Below the pieces are notes generated by a model. The model was not told where the DNA came from. It made no database searches and was given only the letters and a program-made list of their open reading frames with translations. The translations under genes and the position numbers were made by a program. From assembly GCA_035048485.1 (NCBI GenBank), contig CM068587.1, positions 36,188,316 through 36,252,315 on the forward strand: a stretch of DNA of 64,000 nt. The letters are read 5' to 3'. The DNA is from Pteria penguin. Taxonomy: Eukaryota > Mollusca > Bivalvia > Pterioida > Pteriidae. The number at the start of each line of letters is the position of its first letter. The stretch's first letter is position 1. Shown in pieces: positions 39,873 through 50,486 of the stretch.

Positions 39873-42800
39873 ATGATTACATCACTGCTCACACTCTTGT
39901 GCTTATTTTGGATGCAGGACACTAGTCTTTCAGGCAAGCTCTTATCTTGTGTTTAAATATTAATTTTTATTAATTAGTATAGAATATTATGTATTGGTGT
40001 TTCTTATACATAATGAATTTATATCTCAGACAAATGTAAATTTGAACACACACTGCATGTTGAAATTTTCTTCAAAACTAAGCAAATAAGAGGAAACAAG
40101 ATTAGAACTCAAATATCGCATATATAGTAATCGCGACACCGACTTAAGCCGTTAAGCTGAACCAGTCAATTGTCATGTCTAATTAGTGGATTAGACCTAC
40201 ATTTCTACTAATCGTGAAACAGTGTAATGAAATTAATTTCCATTTGAATATTTAAAGAAGCTAAAAAGAAACTTCTGGGACTTCTGGGAGAGACTATTGT
40301 TAAACTTAACAAAATTAAAGTCATTTTGTTCAATAAAATATTAATTTTATAGGTAACAAAAACATACAAATGGCGCTTTGTGAACTATAAGGTACATAAT
40401 GAGACCAAAACTGTATCTGTCTTCTGTTTGCATTTGCAGTTAACAATTCGTTTCGTTTCTAATTAATGCGTCAAATATGCAAGTCCAATAAAATTTTAAG
40501 ACGGTTTTTCCAACATAATTTTAAGATAATTTTACTAGGATCTCTACATTCAGCGATTTATTTCTTCAAATGATAAATACCAGTGCATATATACGTGTTT
40601 AAATTAAGAGCACCATATGCAACAACTTATTTCTCTTTATTATGCTTAAGGCCGAAACTATGCATGAGGGAGATATTCCTTAATTAAAAATAATTTACAA
40701 AATTTTGTTGCAATGAATTGGAAACTGAATTCGGGAATTACAGAATCCACTGAAAAATTGTGTGTGTGATTACTTTTGGGATCTGTCAGTCCACCAGTAG
40801 TGGCATCCACCCAATGGTGATAATACATTTCAGAACACACATACGTATATAGCTTTAGTGCATTTAGCGTGTTTTGACAGTCTATGTCTCTTCAGTGATG
40901 TTCCAGTCCGAACGAATAACAGCAAGAGATACTTGTATTAATTTGGTGCCCCATATTTACATTTCGACAACTTATGTCTCTACAGTGATGTTCAAGGTCA
41001 AGATATGGAAATCGAAAGTGTAAATGTTTGAAGAAAAATCTCATTACCAAATCAACGTGAACATAAGAACCATGAACCCAGCTAAAGACAGAGCTATACT
41101 CGACGGAGATATTCCTTAGTTCTAGAATAATTTACAAATTTTTTTTAAACAAATTAAAAGTTTAAATTTTGTGTCAATGCAGAGGTACTTAAACTGGGCT
41201 GAGGACACCAAATTTACCTAATAGTAAGAGTCAAAGAAATAATCTGAGGACAGAGCTATGCAGGAAAGAGATATTTCTCAGATAAAAGATAGTTTGCAAC
41301 TTTTTAGGCAATGAAGCCAAGAATAGTACTTGTCGTTATACATGATAATTTTGTCCTAGGGATAAAATTGAACTTTCAATTTGGTCATTCTGGCTTTTCC
41401 CTTGATATCTTTACCTTTTATTTTCTGTGTAGATGGAAAGCCTAAACTGAATCTCACATACCATCATATAGTCCATGGTTCTACAGTATATGGTATACAT
41501 GCTGATGCGATCATAGGTAAAGCTTATGCACGCACTAAACATGGAGGTTTGACTCACGCCCTGACAGATAAGAATTACTCCCTTTCACATGCCATTCTTA
41601 ATAATGGTACCCGAGGATCGATCGCATTCATTCACAGGATAAATGGTACCGACTACAAGTTCTCATATCGGTGGAGGAGGTCTTTAGAACGTCTTTCTAG
41701 AATTCTGTGAGTATTCAATTTAACAATATATTGTTTATAATCGAATTATAATCATTATTACTGTCCTTGTACTAACACTGTACTTTCTCCTCTCCGCATC
41801 TGGTCTTATGTCTGATTTCTAGAGATAAATGGATTGTTATCGCAATATGACGCCAAAAGGTGTACAGTGGCATACTCCACCTATAGTAAATTGATGGTTA
41901 CCGCAGTATGATGCCAAAAGATGTACAGTGCCATACTTCACCAAAAGTAAATGGAAAGTTACCGCAATATGATGCCAAAAGATGACCAGTGGCATACTCC
42001 ACCTAAAGTAAATGCGTGGTTACCGCAATATGATGCCAAAAGATGACATACTCCACCCAAAGTAAATGCGTGGTAAATAGTGGTGATTTCCGTCGTTTTG
42101 AACAATTTTAGTTATATTGCGTCATGGAAGCAGGAGGTGACCAAACGTAAATGTATGCTTACCGCAATATGATGCCAAAGGATGAACAGTGACATACACC
42201 ACCTAAAGTAAATGGATTGTCATCGCATCGTGATGCCAAAAGGTGTACAGTGGCATACTCCACCTAAAGTAATTGGATGGTTACCGCAATATGATGCCAA
42301 AAGGTGTACAGTGGCATACTCCACCAAAAGTAATTGGATAGTTACCGCAATATGATGTCAAAAGGTGTACAGTGGCATAATCAACCTACAGTAAATGGGT
42401 GGTTACCGCAATATGATGCCAAAAATGTACATTGGCATACTCCACCAAAAGTAAATGGATGGTTACCGCAATATGATGCTGAAAGATGAACAGTGGCATA
42501 CTTCACTTAAATTAAATAAAAAATAAGTAAAGATATGCGTTATTTGCATTTGGAAATTGAATGAACGGAGTGTTTGTGTCAGCACTTTTTATAAAACTGC
42601 TTATCATCATTGAAGAGGATATTTATACAGTTTCCATGTAAATATGTGTCCCGCTGAGAATTTAACCTGATGTTATGATACCCTTGTTTTAATGGTGTAT
42701 GATTGCGACACTGTTTCCTCAGTTTTCGTGTCACATAAATAATATTAAGATATTTTGTTTGTCTTCATACTTAAAGCGTTCATTGTGGAGACACAGACTT

Positions 42801-43129
42801 CTACCGGCTCCTTTGTCTTGGGATCCAGAAATGCCTACCGTGGAATATTTCTTAGTGCTTAGTGACATTCTATGTGTTAATTCTACATATTGACAGTCAA
42901 TACTGATACGATGATGCCTTCGATTACTATGCAATATTAAACTCCTTCTAAAATTAGTTACAGAATTTAGAATATCGTTTTGAGTAAAAACAGCATTAAC
43001 AGAGATCTTAAGAAATTACCAGATAGTATAAGCAAAATAAGAATAGAAATAATCGATATAATTTAAATTTCGTAATTATTTTTCAGGTTCAGCAACAGAA
43101 ATCAAGGACATGTAAATGATCGGAAATAA
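39873..43129 (+). CDS. Secreted HRING/RWRRSL protein, paralogue 1 (3 exons, 125 aa)
   Basis: Exons 39873-39933, 41433-41706 and 43087-43129. Exon 1 is a signal peptide (MITSLLTLLCLFWMQDTSLS) ending in phase 1 at a GC donor with good consensus (ttcag/gcaagc); exon 2 opens after ttctgtgtag and ends at attct/gtgagt in phase 2; exon 3 gives LFSNRNQGHVNDRK and stop. The mature chain (about 105 aa) has no cysteine, four N-glycosylation sequons (NLT, NYS and two NGT) and many histidines. Residues from about 82 on read GSIAFIHRINGTDYKFSYRW then RRSLERLSRIL, matching the paralogue at 50487-52758 in sequence, exon phases and position. AATAAA overlaps the stop codon (43125-43130). I recognise no known family. 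Exon 1 is the least certain part, as it depends on a non-canonical donor; intron 2 holds a 61-bp minisatellite. Confidence 0.72.
40640..41310. repeat. Diverged copies of a dispersed mytilid-like repeat
   Basis: Recurring words: actatgcatgagggagatat tccttag (40655), gagctatactcgacggagat (41090), gagctatgcaggaaagagat (41255), and cagtccaccagtagtggcat (40788), with counterparts at 29445-29580 and 48215. The second part (cagtgatgttccagtccg, cagtgatgttcaaggtca) matches the cttcagtgatgctcgagg block at 30418. All lie in intron 1 of the gene at 39873-43129. Confidence 0.5.
41826..42513 (+). repeat. 61-bp minisatellite in intron 2
   Basis: About ten units of 61 bp, each like taaatggatggttaccgcaa, tatgatgccaaaaggtgtac, agtggcatactccacctaaag, with units starting at roughly 41826, 41887, 41948, 42009 and again from about 42149. 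The array is interrupted by some 75 bp of unrelated sequence at 42073-42146. It begins about 120 bp after exon 2 of the gene at 39873-43129. Confidence 0.93.
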
Positions 43130-43925
43130 AGATTAAATTTTCGTCGTTTTATCCTTTAATATTCGCACACACACGGTGTTTCATTTCCACTAAAAGTTAG
43201 TTCAATGTATTCACAATATACATCTTCTGTGCATTTAGTAAAGGATTTTCGCATTGATAAAATATGTTGGTTTCACTTCATTAAATACGAAGGATACGTA
43301 AAGAAGTATAACTTAACAATTTCTACTGGTCGTATGTCTCACGAGTTGTTAACAAACAGTAGAAGCTTACTTTCCCTTAGCACCTGAGCTCCCTCCTTTT
43401 TGAGGGGTTCAAATATACTCCTGAGTAAAGATTCTCTTTGGTTTTTCCTTTTTGTTGATCTTGCAGACCTTTCGATTTTACAAATTGTGGACTACTGAGT
43501 TTAATTTATCCATCAACTTATCAGGAAACATATCAAAACACAAGTGGTAGGGAAATTTTGATCAGAGATTTAGAGGTTAATTTTAGTACCATCGGAGACG
43601 ATGTACTAAATAAGAACACATAATCGTGCTAATCATTTCACTTATCTTGCATTATTCTGTATTCTCCATATATTTTCACGATATACTTTATGTAGTGTTC
43701 AAACTGTGTGATACCTCAACCGCATTATAATTGGAGTGTTCGATGTTTTTATGTACCTACTCTTTCATTGCTCTGCATGTCCTTGATGAATTTTTACAGC
43801 TAAGTCAGGTGTGAACTACCCTTTATTTAAGAAAAGATGATTTAATTCCTGATCTTGTACATTCCAGACAAAGCGAAAATAAGAAGTACAACACACAGAA
43901 TGATTGCTGATACTAATACTTGTTC
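43130..43925. other. No gene seen
   Basis: 3' flank of the preceding gene; no supported feature. Confidence 0.4.
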
Positions 43926-43929
43926 CAAC

Positions 43930-44150
43930 TTTGAATGATTGTCTAATCTTGTTATAATTACTTTTCACTCAACAGTTAGTTTGCCTCGGTAAATGAAAGA
44001 ACCGTAGTCTGAGGAAGCTCTATCATATGTGACACAGAATAATAACACGCAAGTGATAAAGAAATATTGATACACATATATCAAAAGTTAACATTAGGAA
44101 AATTGAGATCATCACGTTTGTTATATAGTAAAGTAGTGAGTATTCGGTAT
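43930..44150 (-). mobile_element. Penelope-like RT C-terminal fragment
   Basis: The minus strand reads LTTLLYNKRDDLNFPNVNF (44150-44084) and, in a shifted frame, RASSDYGSFIYRGKLT (near 44005-43965), the two blocks that close the RT domain in copies A and C. Everything upstream is lost. Confidence 0.6.
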
Positions 44151-44960
44151 ATGTCATGATTCGTTAGAAGCACAGGAACTGGATTCTGTTGCATCTTTAA
44201 TTTCGAGTTAATTGATAAATATTGTGTGTACATGTGTATCAAACTTTTTTTTTTCGTATGGATTTTCACGAAGTGTAGGATCTAATATGAGTAAGCTAAC
44301 GCGGACTCAGTATATTTATTATTACATATATTATACATATATTATAGACACTTAATGCCGATTAATAATTTTCAAATATTTCTTCCATAAAGAGTGCAGA
44401 GCGAGTATAGTAGTTTTATTTATTATAAGTTATTCTATAGTGAATAGCAATGGTAAGCCTTGCATACCAATACAATATTGTTTTTAGGCTTTGTCTTCCG
44501 GCACTTTTATGTAATCGTTGTGTATTTATTAGGGTCATCGAATGCAGGAAGATGATATTTCCTTATGTTCCTTTTAAGTTTACTAATACGTTAATTTGTC
44601 AAACAACTAACACATTCCAAGAACGTATCCAATTCCGCGTCTATCAAATCGAGTAAATTGTATGATATACATACATGTATATTTATGTGCATCCACTATA
44701 CTGTCTCGAGATATGGTTTTCAAAATGTTTGTTGTCGATTTCGGTATGAATAACAATGATCGATTATGTTATAATGCCACATATTTGAGATTGCGGATGA
44801 ATATATATGTAAGCAAGATCAATTTTTGTCGCGATTTACTCTCCTCTCACTCTTTATTTTCTGAATTATATTTATCACGTACTTTCGGTATTTCCATATA
44901 AACTCCTGCACATTGTAAATTCATAATCCAAATAGTTTCAGTCTCATTAAAACCATTAAA
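44151..44960. other. No gene seen
   Basis: AT-rich spacer up to the SINE at 44964. Confidence 0.4.
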
Positions 44961-44963
44961 AGG

Positions 44964-45237
44964 AAAGCCGGCGTGGCCTAGTGGTATTGTGCTGGACTCA
45001 TGATCGAGAGGGAGGGTTCGAGTCCCGCTCTGGTCATGCCGGTGTCCTGTCTTTCGGATGAGACAGTAAAAGCCAAGGCCCCTTGTCGTGGTATGCATGG
45101 CACGTTAAAGATCCCTCACTGCTTCGGGTGGGTCCGTTGCAAAGGTCAAAATTTGTACGCCTTACATCAAGCAGATGCCGTCGCCATATACGTGAAAAAT
45201 GTGGTGTGACGTTAAACAAAAATCAATTAATCAATAA
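44964..45237 (+). mobile_element. Full-length tRNA-derived SINE
   Basis: Starts gccggcgtggcctagtggta (A box) with B box gggttcgagtcccg, body gtcctgtctttcggatgaga and tcactgcttcgggtgggtcc, and tail gacgttaaacaaaaatcaat plus taatcaat. Closest to the copies at 28980 and 56046. No clear target duplication, perhaps because a foldback element abuts its 3' end. Confidence 0.88.
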
Positions 45238-45241
45238 AACT

Positions 45242-45742
45242 CGATCCATCACGCTCATTAGTTTTATCATGGTCGCTGTGGTAGATCTCAATACATTCTG
45301 TAGCAGTTCATCTCAGATCGATCAGGGTCCGGTTTGCAACGCTGGCCAGTTCTTTTTTCAATTTTCAATCGCCGTCTACTAATTTGAGTCCACAAATTGC
45401 CAAATGAGTAGATGGGGGCGGTTGGTGTTGATTGTTTGTTTGTTTTTTGTTTTGTTTTGGTTTTTGTTATTGTTGTTGTCGTTGTTGTTTTGTTTCTTTT
45501 TTTTTTTTTTTTGTTTTGTTTTTGTTTTTATTTTATTTTAATTTTTGCAAGGAGTCCTACCGTGAGATATGGAAGTAGCTATATTTGATTACACACGTTA
45601 ACATGGAATTCCATTCACTACCCAGCTTCGCGCAGCAGACACTGATTGGTCAGCGTCAAAGGTCGATCTGAGATGAATTGCTAAGTATTGTATTGAGATC
45701 TACCACAGCAAAAATGATACAACAAAGGAGAGTGATATATCG
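45242..45742. mobile_element. Foldback element with about 85-bp inverted arms
   Basis: The left arm 45242-45326 (gctgtggtagatctcaatac, agttcatctcagatcgatc) is the inverted complement of the right arm 45661-45742, with roughly 80% identity by eye. About 330 bp lie between the arms, including a T/G-rich low-complexity stretch (45418-45545). No coding capacity. Confidence 0.75.
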
Positions 45743-46830
45743 GGTTTTCTTTGTTTGTTTGGGGTTTTTTTTTGGGGGGGGGGGGAGGTTTGGGGGTTGT
45801 TTTGTTTTGATTTTTTTTTATTTTTTTTTTATTTTTGGGGTTTTTTTCTGAATAAACGTTTCGTTGCCATGTGATACCAACTCTCTCTTTCTATTCCTAA
45901 CTTCGGGCTGAAATGGTTTTCCGATACGGTTTACAAATAGAAAATGAAAGTTTCCCTTCTAATATTTTTGGGCGTTAAAATTGCATATTTATAGAATTAA
46001 AGTGTCTTATTTTGTATTTTTATGCAGGAATCTATTACAATGGCTGATGCATATATTAGGTATAATTTGAGGATGTTACCTGTATATCAAACAGAATATA
46101 ACTTTGATATATCAACCGCATAATAGACACCATACAGTTGAGTAGGACAATTTTTCTTGCATTAGGAAAATATGCATTTGCAAGGCCGGACCTGCGTATA
46201 TTGCAAAGTAAATTCAATCTAATTCGACAGCTGTGTATTTTGCAGTTTGATGTAGCTAAGGTTTACTAATTTTTAGTTTTCTTCTTATTAACATTATCCA
46301 ATGCATTGCGTTAAATTAAAATTCAAAACTTCGTATGAGATAAGAGTGAAAGTATTTAAAATATAGAGAAAAGGGATATGACTCAGACAAATTACAAACA
46401 GCATCAAAGACGAGCAGCAAAAGTACCGACGTAGGCCGGGAAATTGACCATGCAAACATGTTTTTATTTATAAAAGTAAACTTTAAGTTCGTTATATTAA
46501 GGTCTTGCACATCTTTTAACAAAAAGGGCATATTTACAAGAGGCATATTACATGTTTTATGAAACATGACAACCTATTATGTGATCATCTCTGTCCTTGG
46601 CAAAAGTGTAGATGACATGACATTACATATTTTAAGTGGTACATCATGTTCTAATTTACTAGAAATAAAACCCCCAGATTTTGAGTTACTCTTTTTCACA
46701 AAAACAGACAACGTTTTGAACTGTGTCAATGTCTGTCTTTAGAATACAAACAATGATTAATTAGAAATAATTTTATCAGATAAATATTGTTTGTAAGAAC
46801 AATTTTCATCATTGTTATTATTGTTAAGTA
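45743..46830. other. Low-complexity then no gene seen
   Basis: 45750-45850 is a G/T homopolymer-rich stretch (runs of up to 11 G and 9 T). The remainder is AT-rich without supported features. Confidence 0.4.
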
Positions 46831-46836
46831 CCATGA

Positions 46837-46990
46837 GGCCGGTGTAGCTCAATCGATAACTAGCTTAGCATCTAACTTGGAGGTCTCATGTGGGAGTCTC
46901 GTCGGTGTGCTACCGGCTCTGGGTTGAAGTGGAATACCGAGCTCCCTATCACAGTATACACTAAATACTGTAAGATCTATTCTAGCTTCC
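46837..46990 (+). mobile_element. tRNA-derived SINE, diverged
   Basis: Begins gaggccggtgtagctcaatc (A box) and keeps parts of the body (ggaataccgagctccc, ttccgttaaatctgttgcgt). The B box is decayed. Confidence 0.55.
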
Positions 46991-46999
46991 GTTAAATCT

Positions 47000-48190
47000 G
47001 TTGCGTAGGTTGAAATTTTCCGCAGATAAAAGTGAAATAAAATAGATCAGGCTTAAATACAGAAACAAAACAAGAGTAAAAGGTCAATTTATTATAAGGT
47101 TTACTATATAAACATTTCCACTAAATTCAATATTCATAACTGGGCGGGATGAACATTTTTCGAGCCTTGTTATTGTGAGTTGTTTACATGAATTTATAGC
47201 GCTATCACGTTATCTTACCTTTGTGTATACACAGGAACGTGATATTGAATATATTAAACACCTGTTATGATAAAAATTTTCTCCGTATTTTCAGTATAAA
47301 ATCGAAAAATTTTGCACTAATTGCCTTATACTTCTTGCTTCATAAGATACACATATATGCACATGCACAAAAGGGTTAAATAAAGTTATAGTTCTACCAA
47401 AATGTTTATTTTTATTACGAACATACCACGTTCTACGTTTCTGTATTTGATTTTCAAAATTTCATATGTTTTTCTGACTCGTCCCGGGCACCTGGTCTCA
47501 CCTCTGAATTTCAGTGGTTCATTAATGCCTACTTTGGTACATTGTTGCTAGTGCCACAGTCATGTGACATCAGTTACTTTCGTATTTTAAATTATACATG
47601 ATCTCAAATTTAAATATTTTCAAAAGAGAGAATAAAACATATATCCGCATTTGCAAGTATATTATTTTTCATACGAATCACATATAGAAAACACTTTTTC
47701 ATAGACATTAATAACCAATGCAAATGAAATCAAAAGATGCTCAAAACATCTATCAAGAGGTTATGTCTTTATATATCATTAAAATTGGAGCTTTAAAGCC
47801 CTTACTGTTGGTCAAGACGCGATGGAATATCTCAACACTCTTTGCAAGTGTTCATCTTAAGTTGATCTTATCTGCTGACGAATCAATGATCTGCTTGGTT
47901 AGTTTGACAGAGTAAGAGGTTTTACTAAATAAAGAATTTTACCAAACATTGATGATCTCGTCGAAAATATATGTCTCATTCTCCTGGAAATGTACTTGTA
48001 TAATTTGTAGAGTTAGATTTAGCATTCGATAACTCCTCACAACAAGAGTGTAGAAATAAATAAATAAAATAAAATTAAAAATAAATATTAGAACATATAC
48101 ACGCTGCTTGCTCATGACTAAACATTTAAAATTCTAATTATCTACAAATATTTGAAGTGCAGAGTTGAAATCAAAGAGGTCGAAAAAGTG
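47000..48190. other. No gene seen; Penelope 3' word at 47500-47520
   Basis: Only the short segment cgtcccgggcacctggtctc (47501-47520), the inverted form of the Penelope-like 3' segment, is recognisable. Unlike the others it points to a plus-strand element. Confidence 0.4.
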
Positions 48191-48194
48191 AGCC

Positions 48195-48281
48195 AAAACT
48201 CAGTCTAAGGACAGAACTATGCTTGAGAGAAATACTTCACAATTTTGGAGTGATTTACTTAATTTCATGGCTGAATATTAT

Positions 48282-48333
<52 letters not shown>

Positions 48334-48342
48334 ACACACACA

Positions 48343-48419
<77 letters not shown>

Positions 48420-48605
48420 ATGTACAATACACCAGCAGTGACATAAGCCTAGTAGTTATAATGGATATCAGGACACATATATGTTATGATTTTGTGCATC
48501 AGATGTGCCTATCGACAACTTCTGTCTGTTCAGTGATACTTATGAATGATTGGAATTCTAATAATATATAAATATTTGAAGAACAGAGTTAAAATCTGAG
48601 ATGAC
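48195..48605. repeat. Dispersed mytilid-like repeat with microsatellite insert
   Basis: ggacagaactatgcttgaga (48209) and gattttgtgcatcagatgtg (48489), with aatatttgaagaacagagtt (48569), match the repeat copies at 29440, 30385 and 40640. The microsatellite at 48285-48412 interrupts it. Confidence 0.5.
48285..48412 (+). repeat. (CA)n-(CATA)n-(TA)n microsatellite
   Basis: About 57 bp of CA, 28 bp of CATA and 43 bp of TA in series; the frame through it gives meaningless TH/IY repeats. Confidence 0.97.
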
Positions 48606-48609
48606 CCCT

Positions 48610-50486
48610 TATAGGGATTGTTGAGATCGTCCACATCGAATTACAATGGTGCATGAAAGTTTGATTATAAACGGGATTACAGGAACAATATGCTAGTATA
48701 AAAAATATGTTAAGTGATATCAACATAATTCAACCGTAATCTGCCCGTCTGTAAGCGCGAGCTCAGATCCTTAATCTGTAGGAGTACCGACTAACAGCCG
48801 GGGGGGGGGGGGGATATATTCAGAATCTTGTCTTTTTGAAAAAGGTTTGGACAAGATAACATATATTCCCCACTGCCCTGTTAGTCAGGACGTATCATTA
48901 ACATCATTATTTTACAAAAAAAAATGTATTAGCAACATATGATTTCAAAACTTTAAAGGGACAGACAAGATGTAATGTTCAAACACTTTGCTAACAGTGC
49001 AGGGTGATCCGGATTTTATTCACTGATTCTGCCACTATGGTTGATTGGATGTTACCATTGACATAAGCCATGCGTTGAAACACGAGGTGTGACGAATTAC
49101 AACTCTCCACAATTCTAAATTGCCGTGCAAGACTCGATCTGATGTCTTTACTTGCCGGTTAAACGCTACATCATTTCCCCAGTCCTCGGCAAGCAGCGGC
49201 CAGAATTTTAATCGGTTTAAAACTGCCGTGCAATTCTTTGTCGTTCACATGCCGAATATGTGTTGACTAGGAGTCGCTCAGAACTCGAGCACATGTTGTG
49301 AACATGTTTCCAGTCTTTCATATCTTATTCGCTTGTCACTTTCACCCGCAAATTTCTCTTCTAATAAGAAAAATATCGTACTGATTGTGCATCAGTATGG
49401 AAGACAACTCGAGTAAAGTTACAGATACCTCGAGTAATGTGGAATGGGATATGAACAGGATTAAAAAGAAGATCCTCATTAATTATCTCTTTAAATTCTC
49501 TGAGAGTTATATCATTACATATTAACTAAATCAATGGCGTTTATTCTTACACGCTGCAATGATCCAGACAGGTGACTGTGCATGGGATATACCTTCGGGA
49601 TACGTCGTCAATTTCTAAGTCAAATGTTATTTTTCGACTTTTGTTCACTTTGATTTTTGTCTTAAGTGAGAAAATAATTAACGATATTTGATCTATGTAT
49701 GCTTCTCTAGTGAGTTCAAATAATGAAATACATATATTTACAATAACATTAAATATTGAAAATTTGCATTATCTCTTACGATAAAACCAAAATAATACTG
49801 CAAAATACATTAAAAATCTTTCGGTACTCTTCTCATTAAAGAATCGGCATTATGTAAAACTCAAAGCGGACGTGTATAGCTGGTGAACCCCATCACGTTG
49901 CTGTCACAATGATTTTCAATAATTACAATTAGTAAATAATTACAATTAATACGAATAGGTTTGAAATATTACAGGAATAGCCTGATAGGTTTGTCATTCA
50001 TTTTCCCTTTTCAGTGTTAAGCTATTACGTACAGCTTCCCTTACAATAATAAAATAAAAATATTTTTATAATAGAGTGGCAATCTGTTCCAATTTTGTTT
50101 TCAGATTAAAGTTCAAAATATTGACCGATTTCACCACAGGTGTTTCTATATTTATATTTCTAAGCTTCAAAAATTGACGTATACTTCATGATCGTACATC
50201 GTTCATATCTCAGGCTTATTCAATATTTTACTTGTTTTCTGACAGCTGGTCATTTTGTACGTTTGCCGTTTTTTGCGTCTGGATGATTTTCCACGCATAC
50301 TGGATTTATTCCCCGAATCCTTTACATTAATACGCTTATATGGATGTCCTGTCCAGCTTACCTGTTTGTAACATACTGATTAAAGTCAACTACTGAATAC
50401 GTGTTTATCTCAATCAATATACTACTTGTATGTGTTTTTGAATATTCACGGTTAATATCATTTGTTTGTCCTTGTTGAAATTCACA
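48610..50486. other. No gene seen; upstream region of the next gene
   Basis: Contains a 14-base G run (48800-48813). No supported exon. The promoter of the gene at 50487 should lie at the right end; no clear TATA box was placed. Confidence 0.4.

Noticed and set aside
41381..41432. Apparent signal peptide (LVILAFPLISLPFIF) directly ahead of exon 2 of paralogue 1
   Set aside because: It has no ATG and coincides with the pyrimidine-rich tract and ttctgtgtag acceptor of the intron; the real signal exon is at 39873.
41826..42513. Regularly spaced repeats that might be taken for a CRISPR array
   Set aside because: Units are contiguous 61-bp tandem copies without unique spacers, in a eukaryotic intron.
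48219..48446. Open frames with TH and IY repeats
   Set aside because: Pure translation of a CA/CATA/TA microsatellite.
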